Shown: positions 27,080 to 36,392, numbered from the stretch's first letter. The stretch is 64,000 bases of DNA from Pseudomonadota bacterium (GCA_021848465.1 JAJZUP010000004.1:1-64000), one strand, 5' to 3'. Program-made: numbers and translations. Notes: generated from the letters alone by a model not told the origin.

Positions 27080-27514
27080 ATGAGCGAATGTTGTTCCCCA
27101 AGTAGTAGTGATGGCGCTCATCCGAAGAAACTGTGTTGCCCAGTCGATGGGCATGAGTGCGCTGAAGTGTCCATCCGTACCATCACTCATCACATCAGGG
27201 AATCATGGAATTGGCGGCCGACAGCAAAGCAATATTACTTTTGTGATGATCCGGCTTGCGATATTGTCTATTTCGGCGATGACGGCTCGAAGATACTCAA
27301 AACACAGCTACGAACATCGGTCGCGATAAAAGAAGTTTCGGACAACGGGCTACTGTGTTACTGCTTTGGCATCACAAAGCAAAATTTCCTGAGCAGTCCC
27401 GCAACGAGGAAATTTGTGGTTGCCCAGACCAAGGCTGGACAATGCTCCTGCGATACAAGCAATCCATCGGGGCGTTGCTGCCTTAAGGACTTGCCGAGGA
27501 GTGTTTGTGAATAA
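27080..27514 (+). CDS. CopZ-like [2Fe-2S]-binding metallochaperone-type protein
   Basis: A 144-residue protein with many cysteines: an N-terminal SECCSPSSS, a KLCCPVDGHEC cluster, YFCDDPACDIVYF, and a BFD-like C-terminal segment GLLCYCFGITKQNF ending with CSCDTSNPSGRCCLKDL. This layout matches the N-terminal half of the CopZ proteins that bind zinc and a [2Fe-2S] cluster. The HMA (MxCxxC) domain of full CopZ is not present. It lies 60 bases after the COG4705-type gene and shares its AT-rich composition. A metal-handling role is inference. Confidence 0.78.
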   Translation: MSECCSPSSSDGAHPKKLCCPVDGHECAEVSIRTITHHIRESWNWRPTAKQYYFCDDPACDIVYFGDDGSKILKTQLRTSVAIKEVSDNGLLCYCFGITKQNFLSSPATRKFVVAQTKAGQCSCDTSNPSGRCCLKDLPRSVCE

Positions 27515-27613
27515 CTAGGGTGTCTGGAATTTTCTGGAAAGCAGCCATCCCTCACTTAACTCAGATTGGCTGCTATGGCCGATTTTCAGACAGTGATCTA
27601 GTGTGCCTCGGAT

Positions 27614-27964
27614 TCAGATGCGCTTCTGCTTTAGCGCCTCGCCCTCAAACTTCACTCCATCCCATCCTGTCTTCATGAAGTTGCGGATGTTCTGGTGGTC
27701 GGTGCCTTGCGGGTTGCCGAGCACGTCTTTGCGGTAGTAGTCGCCGAAGCAGGCCAGGGTTTGCTGTGGGCTGAGGTTGTGCAGTTTTCCAAATGAGAAG
27801 ATTTTGCATGAGCCGTTGTTTTGCCCGGCTTCGCTGCGCAGGTTGCCGTTGCTGAAGGTGGTGGGGGTGAAGTCGTAGTGCGCGTCGATGACGGCGATGG
27901 TGTCGTTGAAGGCGATGCTGTCGGCGGCATCGTTCAGGCGTTTCAGGAATGCTTGCAGTTGCAT
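27614..27964 (-). CDS. HopJ-family protein
   Basis: A 116-residue cytoplasmic protein (start ATG 27964 with CGGAG upstream) of the HopJ family, with the conserved HYDFTPTTFSNGN, NNGSCKIFSFGKL and LACFGDYYRKDVL segments. Although named after a Pseudomonas type III effector, the family is widespread in free-living bacteria with no secretion system, and I infer no effector role here. It is convergent with the CopZ-like gene. Confidence 0.85.
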   Translation of the reverse strand: MQLQAFLKRLNDAADSIAFNDTIAVIDAHYDFTPTTFSNGNLRSEAGQNNGSCKIFSFGKLHNLSPQQTLACFGDYYRKDVLGNPQGTDHQNIRNFMKTGWDGVKFEGEALKQKRI

Positions 27965-27990
27965 GGTTTGGCTCCGATTATGTCTCGCAT

Positions 27991-28017
27991 AAAACAAAAG
28001 GCGGCCTTGCGGCCGCC
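27991..28017 (-). terminator. Terminator of the BI-1 family gene
   Basis: A perfect 7-bp stem (GGCGGCC / GGCCGCC, loop TTGC) read on the minus strand is followed by CTTTTGTTTT. It lies 21 bases past the stop of the gene at 28038-28721. Confidence 0.85.
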
Positions 28018-28037
28018 TGATGTGAGGGGTGTTGCGC

Positions 28038-28721
28038 TTATTCTTTTTCGCCTGCGAATGCCATCAGCAGGCTCAGCAGGTTGACGAAGATGTTGTAGAT
28101 GTCCAGGTACAGGGTGAGTGTGGCCATGATGTAGTTGGTCTCGCCGCCGTTCACGATCTGGCTCACGTCGAACAGGATGTAGGCGGAGAAGATCAGCACG
28201 GCGATCGCGGAAATGGTCAGGCTCAGCGCGGGAATCTGGAAGAACATGTTGGCGAGCGAGGCGATCAGCAGCAGGATGACGCCGATGAACAGGAATTTGC
28301 CCATGAAGCTGAAGTCTTTCTTGGTCACGGTGGCGATGGTTGCCAGACCAAAGAAGATGATGCCGGTGCCGCCTGCGGCCATGCCGACCAGTTGTGCGCC
28401 GTTCTTCAGGTGCAATGCGACTTGCAGGATGGGACCGAGGAAGACGCCGGCGAGCAGGGTAAAGCCGAGCAGGGCTGCGATGCCCCAGACGCTGTTGCGC
28501 AGTGCGGTGACAGCGAACAGCATGCCCATCATGGCGCCGAACATCAGCAGCGAGGACATGATCGGGTGTTCAGCCATGAACGAGAAGTTGATCGAGGTGC
28601 CGATGGCTGCGCCGATGATCGTGGGGATCATGGTGAGTGCGAGCATCAGATAGGTGTTGCGCAGGACTTTATTCTGTTCCAGTGCGGTAGATGCGGTGGT
28701 CGAAATTGTCTGGTATTGCAT
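28038..28721 (-). CDS. Bax inhibitor-1/YccA-family membrane protein
   Basis: A 227-residue protein with seven hydrophobic helices, ending in the acidic-basic tail FAGEKE typical of the family. The conserved NGGETNYIMATLTLYLDIYNIFVNLL region carries the Asp involved in pH and calcium leak in homologues. In E. coli YccA inhibits the membrane protease FtsH; a similar role is possible. It stands alone on the minus strand with its own terminator. Confidence 0.9.
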   Translation of the reverse strand: MQYQTISTTASTALEQNKVLRNTYLMLALTMIPTIIGAAIGTSINFSFMAEHPIMSSLLMFGAMMGMLFAVTALRNSVWGIAALLGFTLLAGVFLGPILQVALHLKNGAQLVGMAAGGTGIIFFGLATIATVTKKDFSFMGKFLFIGVILLLIASLANMFFQIPALSLTISAIAVLIFSAYILFDVSQIVNGGETNYIMATLTLYLDIYNIFVNLLSLLMAFAGEKE

Positions 28722-28763
28722 GTCTTAAGGTCTCCCGGTAATGCATTCAGTATCAGGTTGATG

Positions 28764-28787
28764 CGCCATCCGGCGGGATGGCGTTTT
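28764..28787. repeat. Perfect stem-loop upstream of the BI-1 gene
   Basis: 8-bp arms CGCCATCC and GGATGGCG with a GGCG loop and TTTT on the plus strand. No plus-strand gene ends nearby, so it is not a clear terminator. Its core resembles short REP-like palindromes. Confidence 0.4.
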
Positions 28788-28922
28788 GCAGCGACGGTAA
28801 GACTACATAAGTGGGCAGAAAGTTGCAATTTGTTCGTTAAAATTTCGTTAATCCTTCCATGTTAAGAGGGATTTCGGGTATTATGCGCGCCCTCCAGCAG
28901 CTTGCTGCGGCTGGATGTCAAT

Positions 28923-29012
28923 GGAAGCTTGGCCGAGCGGTTGAAGGCACCGGTCTTGAAAACCGGCAAGGGTTTGCGCCCTTCGTGAGTTCGAATCTCA
29001 CAGCTTCCGCCA
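28923..29012 (+). tRNA. tRNA-Ser(TGA)
   Basis: A 90-nt class II tRNA with acceptor arms GGAAGCT and AGCTTCC, encoded CCA at 29010-29012, anticodon loop CTTGAAA (anticodon TGA) on a CCGGT/ACCGG stem, a long variable arm (GGTTTGCGCCC region), and the T-loop TTCGAAT. It reads UCN codons. Confidence 0.97.
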
Positions 29013-29185
29013 AATGTTCTTACTTCTTGTATATATTTGTAAATAAAAAATATGTGCTTTCGCGCACATTTCGCATTGATTATTACAATTTTGTCATGTG
29101 ATAATCCGCCCGCCAAAAATACCAAGAAGGTTCCAGTTCAGGAGCTCGTGGTCAGGGATATGAATTGTCCTTTTGGAGGTAAGTC

Positions 29186-29359
29186 ATGGATAAAGATCAA
29201 TCACAAATGAACCAGCACGGTTCTTTGCATCATGAAGCGGATGGCGAGTCTGCGTGCCAGCAGCTTTCCGGCGAACAGACCGATGAAGAGCTGGAGCGTC
29301 ACGCCGCCATGGATGCGATGGAAGCCAGGCTGTTTGCGATGGCGCGTTCGCGCAGTTGA
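29186..29359 (+). CDS. Small charged protein, 57 residues
   Basis: A short frame with a strong ribosome site (TTGGAGGTAAGTC before ATG) encoding a hydrophilic, Gln/Glu/Asp/Met-rich peptide that includes SGEQTDEELERHAAMDAM. It has no membrane or signal segment. Its stop lies five bases before the next gene, so the two may be one transcript. I do not recognise the family. Confidence 0.6.
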   Translation: MDKDQSQMNQHGSLHHEADGESACQQLSGEQTDEELERHAAMDAMEARLFAMARSRS

Positions 29360-29363
29360 TACA

Positions 29364-29804
29364 ATGAGAAAACTGGTTGCAGCAGCCCTGTGCGGGCTGC
29401 TTTCCTTTTTTGTGCCTGCGGCAATGGCGGAGGGTTCGTGTCCGGTAACGGACAAGGAATATCTGCACCAGATTACTTCTGCGGCCGACTGGATGGATGT
29501 TCATGCGGTGTTCAAGCGCAATTTCCCGGGCTGTTCGGATGAGGGGCTGTACGCCGATGGTTATACCAATATGGTGGTCGGGGTGTTGGCGTCGAATTGG
29601 CGCGATGTCGAGTTGCTGGCCGACATGAGCGGCAAGGATGCGGCGTTTCGCGAGTTTGTATTGCGCCACATTGGTGCGAGCGCGTCAGCAGACGATTTGC
29701 GCAAGGCGTTGCACAGTTCCGAGTCGGAGTGCCCGGCGACGGCACGCCAGTTGTGCGCGGCGATTGCGCAGCGCTGCAAGGAGGCGTTGGCGGTGAAACG
29801 GTAA
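29364..29804 (+). CDS. Secreted cysteine-containing hypothetical protein
   Basis: A 146-residue protein with a signal peptide (MRKLVAAALCGLLSFFVPAA, cut after AMA). The mature part has five cysteines, of which CPATARQLC and RC near the C-terminus and C in EGSC may pair in disulfides. I do not recognise the domain. It follows the 57-residue gene by four bases and precedes a bidirectional terminator. Confidence 0.7.
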   Translation: MRKLVAAALCGLLSFFVPAAMAEGSCPVTDKEYLHQITSAADWMDVHAVFKRNFPGCSDEGLYADGYTNMVVGVLASNWRDVELLADMSGKDAAFREFVLRHIGASASADDLRKALHSSESECPATARQLCAAIAQRCKEALAVKR

Positions 29805-29848
29805 CGCTGCTGGGGCGTTTTGAGGTGTGGCGCTTGGCGCGGGAATAA

Positions 29849-29878
29849 AAAACGGCGATGTGGAAACATCGCCGTTTT
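29849..29878. terminator. Bidirectional terminator between the secreted protein gene and htpG
   Basis: A perfect 13-bp stem (arms 29849-29861 and 29866-29878, loop GGAA) has A-runs and T-runs on both sides, so it can act for the plus-strand genes and for htpG on the minus strand. Confidence 0.88.
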
Positions 29879-29894
29879 GCCTGGTGCGGCCAGT

Positions 29895-31799
29895 TTAGCT
29901 GGCGCTCATTTCCAGCATGAGCTGGTTCACGCGCTTGACGAAGCTGGCCGGGTCGTCGAGTTGCCCGCCTTCGGCAAGCAAGGCCTGGTCGAACAACACG
30001 GCAGCCCAGTCATCGAATTTTTTCTCTTCGGTTTTCAGGCGCAGCACGACCGGATGCTTGGGGTTGATTTCCAGAATGGGCTGGCTCTTGGGCGCGTTCT
30101 GGCCGGCTGACTTCAGCAGGCGTGCGAGGTTGGCGCTCATCTCATGCTCATCGACCACCAGGCAGGCCGGGGAGTCGGTCAGGCGGTGGGTAATGCGCAC
30201 TTCCTTGACGCGTTCGGACAAGCTGGCCTTGATTTTTTCGGTCAGGTCCTTGAAGTCATTGGCCACGGTTTCCTGCTCCTTTTTCTCGGCCTCGTCTTCC
30301 AGTTTGCCGAGATCAAGGCCGCCCTTGGCGACGGACACCAGTTGCTTGCCCTGGAATTCCTGCAGGTTGCTGACTACCCATTCATCCACGCGGTCGGACA
30401 GCAGCAGGACTTCGATGCCCTTCTTGCGGAAGACCTCGAGGTGCGGGCTGTTCTTGGCGGCGTTGAAGCTGTCTGCCGTGATGTAGTAGATCTTGTCCTG
30501 TCCGTCCTTCATGCGGGCGATGTAGTCGGCCAGAGATACGGTCTCGTCGGTGGTGTCGGCATGGGTCGAGGCCAGGCGCAGCAGGCCGGCGATTTTTTCC
30601 TTGTTGGCGAAGTCCTCGCCGATACCTTCCTTGAGTACGCGGCCAAACTCCGTCCAGAATTTGCCGTATTTTTCTGCATCGTTCTTAGCCATGTCTTCCA
30701 GCAGGCCGAGCACCTTGCTGGTGCAGCCCTTGCGGATGGATTCGATATCCTTGGACTCCTGCAGGATTTCGCGTGACACATTCAGCGGCAGGTCGGCCGA
30801 GTCCACGATGCCGCGTACAAAGCGCAGGTAGCGCGGCATCAATTGTTCGGCATCGTCCATGATGAATACGCGGCGCACATACAGTTTTACGCCATGCATG
30901 GTGTCGCGATCCCACATGTCGAACGGCGCGCGCGCGGGGATGTACAACAGCTGCGTGTATTCCTGGCGGCCTTCTACGCGTGCGTGAACCCAGGCGAGGG
31001 GCTCCTGGAAGTCATGACCGACATGCTTGTAGAACTCCTTGTACTCTTCTTCCTTGATGTCGTTCTTGGAACGGGTCCACAGGGCAACTGCCTGGTTGAC
31101 GGTTTCGTCCTCATCCAGCATCACTTGCTCGCCGTCTTTCCAGTCTTCCTTTTTCATGACGATGGGCTGGAGGATGTGGTCGGAATATTTGCGGATGATG
31201 GAGCGCAGCTTGTAGCCATTCAGCAGGTCGTCCTGGTCGGCGCGCAGATGCAGTACGATTTCAGTTCCGCGCGCGGCCTTTTCCACCATCTCAATCGAGA
31301 ATTCACCCGCACCGTCGGACTCCCAGCGCACGCCCTGGCTTGCACTTTCTCCCGCGCGGCGTGTGGTGACAGTGACTTTGTCAGCTACGATGAAGGCTGA
31401 ATAGAAGCCGACGCCGAATTGCCCGATCAGGTTTGCATCCTTTTGCTGGTCTCCGGAAAGGCGCGCAAAGAATTCGCGCGTGCCGGATTTGGCAATGGTG
31501 CCGAGGTTGTTGATGACTTCGTCGCGGCTCATGCCGATGCCGTTGTCGCTGATGGTCAGCGTGCGTGCAGTCTTGTCATAGCCGATGCGTATCTTGAGTT
31601 CGGAATCGTTTTCGAACAGGCTGGCGTTGTGCAAGGCCTCAAAGCGTAATTTGTCGCTGGCGTCGGCGGCGTTCGAGATCAATTCGCGCAGGAAAATTTC
31701 CCGATTTGAGTAAAGCGAGTGGATCATCAACTGAAGGAGTTGCTTGACTTCAGCCTGAAAGCCCATGGTTTCGCGGTTCTGGGTGCTAGTGTTACTCAT
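29895..31799 (-). CDS. htpG: HSP90-family chaperone HtpG
   Basis: A 634-residue ATP-driven chaperone. The GHKL ATPase region has the Glu of [17 protein letters not shown](A)D, the [10 protein letters not shown] loop and the [11 protein letters not shown] lid. The middle and C-terminal domains are complete, and no mitochondrial-type insert is present. A sigma-32-type promoter lies upstream at 31855-31882. Confidence 0.96.
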   Translation of the reverse strand: MSNTSTQNRETMGFQAEVKQLLQLMIHSLYSNREIFLRELISNAADASDKLRFEALHNASLFENDSELKIRIGYDKTARTLTISDNGIGMSRDEVINNLGTIAKSGTREFFARLSGDQQKDANLIGQFGVGFYSAFIVADKVTVTTRRAGESASQGVRWESDGAGEFSIEMVEKAARGTEIVLHLRADQDDLLNGYKLRSIIRKYSDHILQPIVMKKEDWKDGEQVMLDEDETVNQAVALWTRSKNDIKEEEYKEFYKHVGHDFQEPLAWVHARVEGRQEYTQLLYIPARAPFDMWDRDTMHGVKLYVRRVFIMDDAEQLMPRYLRFVRGIVDSADLPLNVSREILQESKDIESIRKGCTSKVLGLLEDMAKNDAEKYGKFWTEFGRVLKEGIGEDFANKEKIAGLLRLASTHADTTDETVSLADYIARMKDGQDKIYYITADSFNAAKNSPHLEVFRKKGIEVLLLSDRVDEWVVSNLQEFQGKQLVSVAKGGLDLGKLEDEAEKKEQETVANDFKDLTEKIKASLSERVKEVRITHRLTDSPACLVVDEHEMSANLARLLKSAGQNAPKSQPILEINPKHPVVLRLKTEEKKFDDWAAVLFDQALLAEGGQLDDPASFVKRVNQLMLEMSAS

Positions 31800-31854
31800 T
31801 GGTTTTTCTCCGATATTGGCAAAAAAATGGTAAAAATTTGCGGATGCCGCACCA

Positions 31855-31882
31855 AGATGGGGGCAGTCAGCTTTCTTTCAAG
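31855..31882 (-). promoter_or_regulatory. Sigma-32 (heat-shock) promoter of htpG
   Basis: On the minus strand the -35 CTTGAAA (31882-31876) and the -10 CCCCATCT (31862-31855) are separated by 13 bases, close to the RpoH consensus. It is 56 bases before the htpG start. The rest of 31,800-32,051 shows no gene. Confidence 0.8.
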
Positions 31883-32051
31883 GGGCGCGCGCAGCCCTTG
31901 TTTATCTCGGAATTGTTAGCTAGGATGCCGTTCGCGGAGGCAAGCTTGAGGCCGGAAGATATAGATATTTTCGTGTATTGCCAGCGAGGAAGATTTCAAT
32001 GACAATGCAGTCCCGCTTTATTAACCCTAACATTACGGAGTATATGAACTC

Positions 32052-32336
32052 ATGAACAGAAAAGAACTTGTTGACGCACTGGCCTCCAAGACTGATTCCA
32101 CAAAGGCTGATGCTGAACGCAATATCGCCGCTCTGATTGAAATCATCACTGCCACGCTGAAGAAGGGTGATTCTATTTCGCTGGTGGGATTCGGTTCTTT
32201 CGAAGTGCGCAAGCGCGCAGCCCGTACTGGCCGTAACCCGAAGACCGGGGAAGAGCTGAAGATCAAGGCCTCCAAGGTTCCATCTTTCAAGGCTGGCGCA
32301 TCGTTGAAGGCTGCTGTTAACGGCGGCAAGAAATAA
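32052..32336 (+). CDS. hupB: DNA-binding protein HU
   Basis: A 94-residue histone-like protein with the HU/IHF fold. The start MNRKELVDALASKTDSTK fits HU, as does the DNA-binding arm centre with the proline-containing turn (RTGRNPKTGEELKI). It bends DNA and compacts the nucleoid. It is monocistronic and ends in a strong terminator. Confidence 0.96.
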   Translation: MNRKELVDALASKTDSTKADAERNIAALIEIITATLKKGDSISLVGFGSFEVRKRAARTGRNPKTGEELKIKASKVPSFKAGASLKAAVNGGKK

Positions 32337-32352
32337 GCAGGTTCATTTCCAG

Positions 32353-32387
32353 AAAAGCCCCTTGGCCTTGTGCCAAGGGGCTTTTTT
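32353..32387 (+). terminator. Terminator of hupB
   Basis: A 14-bp perfect stem (arms 32353-32366 and 32372-32385) with AAAA before it and TTTTTT after it, starting 16 bases past the hupB stop codon. Confidence 0.95.
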
Positions 32388-32507
32388 ATTAGGCGGCATT
32401 TGCCTGATTCAACAGGGTTGTGTACCATGCAACCCGTTTTATGCCTCGCGTGCCGAGCTATTGGTTTGCCGGCATTGGCCTGTCAATTTTGTTAAGGAGT
32501 CTGAATT

Positions 32508-33092
32508 ATGTCTTTGAGTCGTATTCTTGCCGTATCCATGCTGTGTGCTAGTCCGGCGGTCCTGGCGGATTCTCTGGACGTCAACCTGAATAATAATGCA
32601 GCCCAGTTCCAGTTCAACATGTCGGCAAGCGATTTCATCGAGGGCAATTCAGAACTGCATGGTGGTGTGTTGTATAACGACACCAATAACAATTTTATCG
32701 ATGCCGGTCTGCTGGTAAAGGGCGGCGAGGATAGCGACTCGGCCGGTGTCAGCCTGGCGGTTGGCGCCAAAGGCGTTTTGGGTGTCATCCACCCGGCGGG
32801 CCTGCCCAACACAACCTATACCGGTTCCGCCATCGGCGTCGGTGGTGTGCTGACATTGGGGTTGCCGACACCTACCAGGGTTGCACTGGTAGGCGAATAT
32901 TTTGCGTCTCCGAAAATCATGTCGTTTGCGGATGCCGAGCGTTTTAACCAGTTCGGTGCGCGCGTAGAGATTGAAGCTTCCCCGCAAGCCAGCGTGTACA
33001 TCGGGTATCGCGAAATCGGTTTCGGAGTCAAGAATGGCGGCAGCCAGACCTTGGACAAGGGGACTATTGTCGGTGTTGTGATGTCGTTCTGA
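32508..33092 (+). CDS. YfaZ-family outer-membrane protein
   Basis: A 194-residue protein with a signal peptide (MSLSRILAVSMLCASPAVLA) and a beta-rich mature part ending in phenylalanine (VVMSF), as expected for an outer-membrane barrel. The NDTNNNFIDAGLLVKG and YIGYREI segments fit the YfaZ family. A ribosome site AAGGAG precedes the ATG. The function of YfaZ proteins is unknown. Confidence 0.8.
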   Translation: MSLSRILAVSMLCASPAVLADSLDVNLNNNAAQFQFNMSASDFIEGNSELHGGVLYNDTNNNFIDAGLLVKGGEDSDSAGVSLAVGAKGVLGVIHPAGLPNTTYTGSAIGVGGVLTLGLPTPTRVALVGEYFASPKIMSFADAERFNQFGARVEIEASPQASVYIGYREIGFGVKNGGSQTLDKGTIVGVVMSF

Positions 33093-33105
33093 ACGGGGCG
33101 CGGAA

Positions 33106-33441
33106 ATGAAGCTGCTTGTGGTTATCAGGTTCTCGGCGGTGCTTGTCATGGCCGCTGGAGCTGTGCCAGTCCACGCGCGTGATGTTTCCGCCCAGCAGGC
33201 CGGCGTCGAGTATGCCCGGCAAGGAGTTGAGCAGGCGGAAGCGCAGAACAAGGCGGATATGGATCGCCTCGCCGATGCGGAAAAGCTTCTTGCGCAGCGT
33301 AAAAGAGCGTACGAGCAGCAAATCAAGCAGGTGGAGGATGATCGCCGCAAGGCAGAGATGTCCCGCCAGCAGTTGCAGGAATCCAAGTCCAAATTATCCA
33401 AGGCCCAAGCCATTCTCGACCGGGCCTGGAAAGAGAAATAA
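33106..33441 (+). CDS. Secreted coiled-coil hypothetical protein
   Basis: A 111-residue protein with an N-terminal signal (LVVIRFSAVLVMAAGAVPV, cut near HA) and an otherwise helical, Gln/Lys/Glu-rich coiled coil with many heptads (YARQGVEQAEAQNKADMDRL and following). It begins 13 bases after the YfaZ-family gene, so the two probably form an operon. No family recognised. A 7-bp stem (TACCGGC / GCCGGTA, 33442-33464) follows and separates it from convergent feoB. Confidence 0.65.
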   Translation: MKLLVVIRFSAVLVMAAGAVPVHARDVSAQQAGVEYARQGVEQAEAQNKADMDRLADAEKLLAQRKRAYEQQIKQVEDDRRKAEMSRQQLQESKSKLSKAQAILDRAWKEK

Positions 33442-33467
33442 TACCGGCCGCGTTGCCGCCGGTAACA

Positions 33468-35255
33468 TCAATAGCCCAGTGCGCGGGCGCCCTGATAAAA
33501 CGCCAAGCTGGTCAGCCAGGCCAGCGCGAGTGACCAGACCAGTGAGAGTAGTGTAAAGCGGATGCTTTTCGATTCGCTGCGCAATGTTGCTACGGTCGAC
33601 AGGCAAGGGGTGTAGATCAGCGTGAACAGCATGAAACTGTATGCCTGCACCCAGTCCAGCTGGATTGCCAGCGCGTGGCTCAGCGCATGTCCCCCCAGCC
33701 CATAAATAACCGCAAGCGAGCCGATTACGATTTCCTTGGCGACAAAGCCGAAGATCAGCGCAATGGTCAGTTCCGCACTGATACCGATTGGTTCGAACAG
33801 CGGATGCAGCCATGCGCCGACATGTCCTGCCCAGGTGTCCGGGCCGGCAGGGGTGGCCGAAGTGGGAAGATGGGTAAGCAGCCAGACGAAGACAACGCCC
33901 AGGATGATGAATTTGCTGGCGCGGTGCACAAAATGGTAGACCTCGTGCCAGCCGCGCAGCCACATCTGGCGCAGGGTCGGGAAACGGTAGGGCGGGAGCT
34001 CCAGCACAAAGGGTTCGTTGTTCTGGAAATGGCGTTTGAATATCAGGGCAGTCAGTATGGCGCTGGCAAAACTGAACAGGTACAACGAGAAAACAGCCAG
34101 GGCGGCCGAGCCTGGGGCAAACAGTGCCGCGGAAATAAATACGAAGACCTGCAGGCGTGCCGAGCATAGCGAGAAGGGAATCACCAGCATGCTGAGCAGG
34201 CGCAATGAGCGCGAACGCATGACGCGGGTGCCCATCAGGGCGGGCACATTGCAGCCGAAACCCATCAGCAGCATGACAAAGCTGCGGCCATCCAGTCCCA
34301 GTCTGGACATCAGTGCGTCCATCAGGAAGGCGGCGCGCGACAGGTAGCCGGTGTCCTCCACGATTGCCATGAACAGGAAGAAAAGCACGATGATGGGGAT
34401 AAAGGCTGAGACCGTGGCAACACCGTTATAAATGCCGTCCAGCAGCAGTCCCTGAATCACCGGGGGGAGACTGGACAATGCCGGAGCGAGCAGCAGTTCA
34501 CGCAGCCAGTTGAAGAAGTCCCCGACCGCGCTTTGCAGCGGTTGCCCAAAGAAAAATATGCCCTGGAACAGCAGGTACATGATGCCGAAGAAAATCGGCA
34601 GCCCCAGCAGCGGGTGGAGCATCAGGCGATCCAGTTGCGCGGTGAGGTTGTCGGGCAGGCGCGCCGGAACCTGTACGGCATGATCGAGCACGCGCGACAT
34701 TTCCTCTTCGATATGGGTCTCCGGCTCCAGTTGCGAGCGCAGGTTTTCTGCCATGCCCGGGGTGTTGTAGCGCAAGGCTTTGCCGATCGCGTGCACGGCA
34801 TCCTGATAGCCATTGCCGTATTTCGCGCTCATCAGAAAGATGGGGATGCCAAGCGCTTCAGTCATTTTCGCGGCGTCAATCGTGATGCCGAATTTTTTTG
34901 CCTCGTCGGCCATGTTCAGCAGCACCACCATATTCAAGTTGTATTGCCGGAGTTGCAGCAGCAGGCTGAGCTGGCGCTCGATCTGGGTGGCATTGAGAAC
35001 AACTACAGCCAAATCCGGAATGTTGTCGTGCAGGAAATGGCGCACGACTTGCTCGTCCTCCGAGAAGCCGTGAATATCGTAGATGCCGGGCAGGTCGATA
35101 ATCTCGACCATGTCGCCGCCGAGCAGGATGTGTCCGCTGAGCAGGTCAACCGTGATTCCGGGCCAGTTGCCGACGCGCGCCGCGCCACCGGTCATGCGGT
35201 TGAACAGGGTGGACTTCCCGGTATTGGGCATGCCGAGCAGGGCAATACGCTTCAT
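33468..35255 (-). CDS. feoB: Ferrous iron transporter FeoB
   Basis: A 595-residue inner-membrane Fe(II) transporter. The N-terminal G domain has GMPNTGKS (G1), a T in the switch I, DLPG (G3) and NMAD (G4). Two Gate domains follow, with MGFGCNVPALMGTR and the later YTPCLSTVATL, which carry the conserved cysteines. Compared with E. coli FeoB (about 770) the protein is short, but both Gate motifs are there, so it appears complete and is not truncated. It overlaps feoA by four bases (ATGA). Confidence 0.94.
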   Translation of the reverse strand: MKRIALLGMPNTGKSTLFNRMTGGAARVGNWPGITVDLLSGHILLGGDMVEIIDLPGIYDIHGFSEDEQVVRHFLHDNIPDLAVVVLNATQIERQLSLLLQLRQYNLNMVVLLNMADEAKKFGITIDAAKMTEALGIPIFLMSAKYGNGYQDAVHAIGKALRYNTPGMAENLRSQLEPETHIEEEMSRVLDHAVQVPARLPDNLTAQLDRLMLHPLLGLPIFFGIMYLLFQGIFFFGQPLQSAVGDFFNWLRELLLAPALSSLPPVIQGLLLDGIYNGVATVSAFIPIIVLFFLFMAIVEDTGYLSRAAFLMDALMSRLGLDGRSFVMLLMGFGCNVPALMGTRVMRSRSLRLLSMLVIPFSLCSARLQVFVFISAALFAPGSAALAVFSLYLFSFASAILTALIFKRHFQNNEPFVLELPPYRFPTLRQMWLRGWHEVYHFVHRASKFIILGVVFVWLLTHLPTSATPAGPDTWAGHVGAWLHPLFEPIGISAELTIALIFGFVAKEIVIGSLAVIYGLGGHALSHALAIQLDWVQAYSFMLFTLIYTPCLSTVATLRSESKSIRFTLLSLVWSLALAWLTSLAFYQGARALGY

Positions 35256-35497
35256 GGCTTGTTCACCGTGATTTTTGCGGCTTCCTGGCGGCGCAGCAGG
35301 ATGTCGGTTGTGCCGATGCGAACCTGCAAAGGGCCGGAGAAGCTGGCCCTGCGGATCACTTCGATGTGCTTTCCGGCGCGGAATCCAAGCGCGAGCAGGC
35401 GTTGGCGCAAGGCATCATCAGTCTGGATGGAAACGATGGTGGCGCTTTCGCCGGGGGCCAGGTCGGACAAGGAATGGGTAAATTCGGGTGTTTTCAC
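35252..35497 (-). CDS. feoA: Ferrous iron transport protein FeoA
   Basis: An 81-residue SH3-like protein of the FeoA family, with LSDLAPGESATIVSIQTDDALRQRLLALGF-type sequence (residues 9-38) and GPLQVRIGTTDILLRRQEA at the end. It is thought to stimulate FeoB. It is the first gene of the feoAB operon; I see no convincing Fur box in front of it. Confidence 0.93.
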   Translation of the reverse strand: MKTPEFTHSLSDLAPGESATIVSIQTDDALRQRLLALGFRAGKHIEVIRRASFSGPLQVRIGTTDILLRRQEAAKITVNKP

Positions 35498-35613
35498 AGT
35501 TCCCCGATTATTTCATAGCAAGCCGTCTTTGCGGGAGTATTTGCGTGCGGAGTCGATGATTTTTTGCGCTGTTTCCTCCCCTGTCGCAGCACCTGCGGCC
35601 GGGAATTTTTGCC

Positions 35614-35641
35614 TTGACGTGACGAAAGATATCGCTATAAT
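35614..35641 (+). promoter_or_regulatory. Sigma-70 promoter of the rpsF operon
   Basis: A TTGACG -35 (35614-35619) and a TATAAT -10 (35636-35641) with 16-base spacing lie 70 bases before rpsF. Confidence 0.75.
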
Positions 35642-35710
35642 CCGCGCTCCCTTAAACCTTGCTCCACCGTCCGACGCATGGCGGGGGGCTTTAAACCACA
35701 AGGAGATGCA

Positions 35711-36079
35711 ATGCGACATTACGAAATCGTATTTATTGTGCATCCCGACCAGAGCGAGCAAGTGCCCGCGATGATCGAGCGTTACCGCACATTGGTGACC
35801 GGCAAGAATGGCCGTATTCACCGCCTGGAAGACTGGGGCCGCCGCCAGATGGCATACCCAATCGAGAAAATCCACAAGGCACACTATGTGCTGATGAACA
35901 TTGAAGTTGATCAGGAAACGCTGGATGAGCTGGAGCATGCCTTCAAGTTCAACGACGCCGTGTTGCGTCACCTGATCATCAAGGTTAAAGGCGCAGTGAC
36001 AGCTCCTTCGGCAATGATGAAGGAAGAAAAGTCGCGCTCCCTGGCAACTGAAGCCGAGCCGGCACAGGCAAGCGCCTGA
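35711..36079 (+). CDS. rpsF: 30S ribosomal protein S6
   Basis: A 122-residue ribosomal protein beginning [14 protein letters not shown]. The alpha/beta core is complete, and an alanine- and glutamate-rich C-terminal tail (from MMKEEKSRS) extends it. S6 binds S18 in the platform of the small subunit. AAGGAGATG is the ribosome site. It is first in the rpsF-priB-rpsR-rplI operon. Confidence 0.97.
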   Translation: MRHYEIVFIVHPDQSEQVPAMIERYRTLVTGKNGRIHRLEDWGRRQMAYPIEKIHKAHYVLMNIEVDQETLDELEHAFKFNDAVLRHLIIKVKGAVTAPSAMMKEEKSRSLATEAEPAQASA

Positions 36080-36084
36080 ACGGG

Positions 36085-36390
36085 TTGAGCAGCAATCGTT
36101 GCGTTATAGAAGGCAGGTTGTTTGAGCGGGAAGATTTGCGTTATACCCCGGCGGGGATACCGCGGATCGGTTTGAAGATACGGCACATATCTGAACAGCA
36201 GGAAGCAGGTGTCACGCGGCAGGTGCAGTGTGATATTCCGGTTGTGGCCTTGGGCCAGGTTGCGCAAAAGGCTGCGCAATTTGAAATAGGGCAGGAGGTA
36301 CGTGTCGAAGGTTTCCTGGCTCAGCGCAGCTTGCGCATTGCGCAGTTGGTGCTGCATGTTGAAAACATTATATTGAAACAAGGAGCATAG
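36085..36390 (+). CDS. priB: Primosomal replication protein N (PriB)
   Basis: A 101-residue OB-fold single-strand DNA-binding protein that helps PriA restart stalled forks. It begins with TTG at 36085, five bases after the rpsF stop codon; no better start is in frame. The [19 protein letters not shown] N-terminus (here [12 protein letters not shown]) and [11 protein letters not shown] are typical. Its position between rpsF and rpsR is conserved in beta- and gammaproteobacteria. Confidence 0.92.
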   Translation: MSSNRCVIEGRLFEREDLRYTPAGIPRIGLKIRHISEQQEAGVTRQVQCDIPVVALGQVAQKAAQFEIGQEVRVEGFLAQRSLRIAQLVLHVENIILKQGA

Positions 36391-36392
36391 AA

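Noticed and set aside
27614..27964. HopJ name taken as evidence for a type III effector
   Set aside because: The family is common in bacteria without type III secretion, and no secretion genes are in the window.
31799..32002. A plus-strand frame in the htpG-hupB gap
   Set aside because: No ribosome site or protein pattern; it overlaps the sigma-32 promoter region of htpG.
34533..35774. A 413-residue plus-strand frame antisense to feoB and feoA
   Set aside because: It contains no family signature, and both feo genes are clearly real on the other strand.
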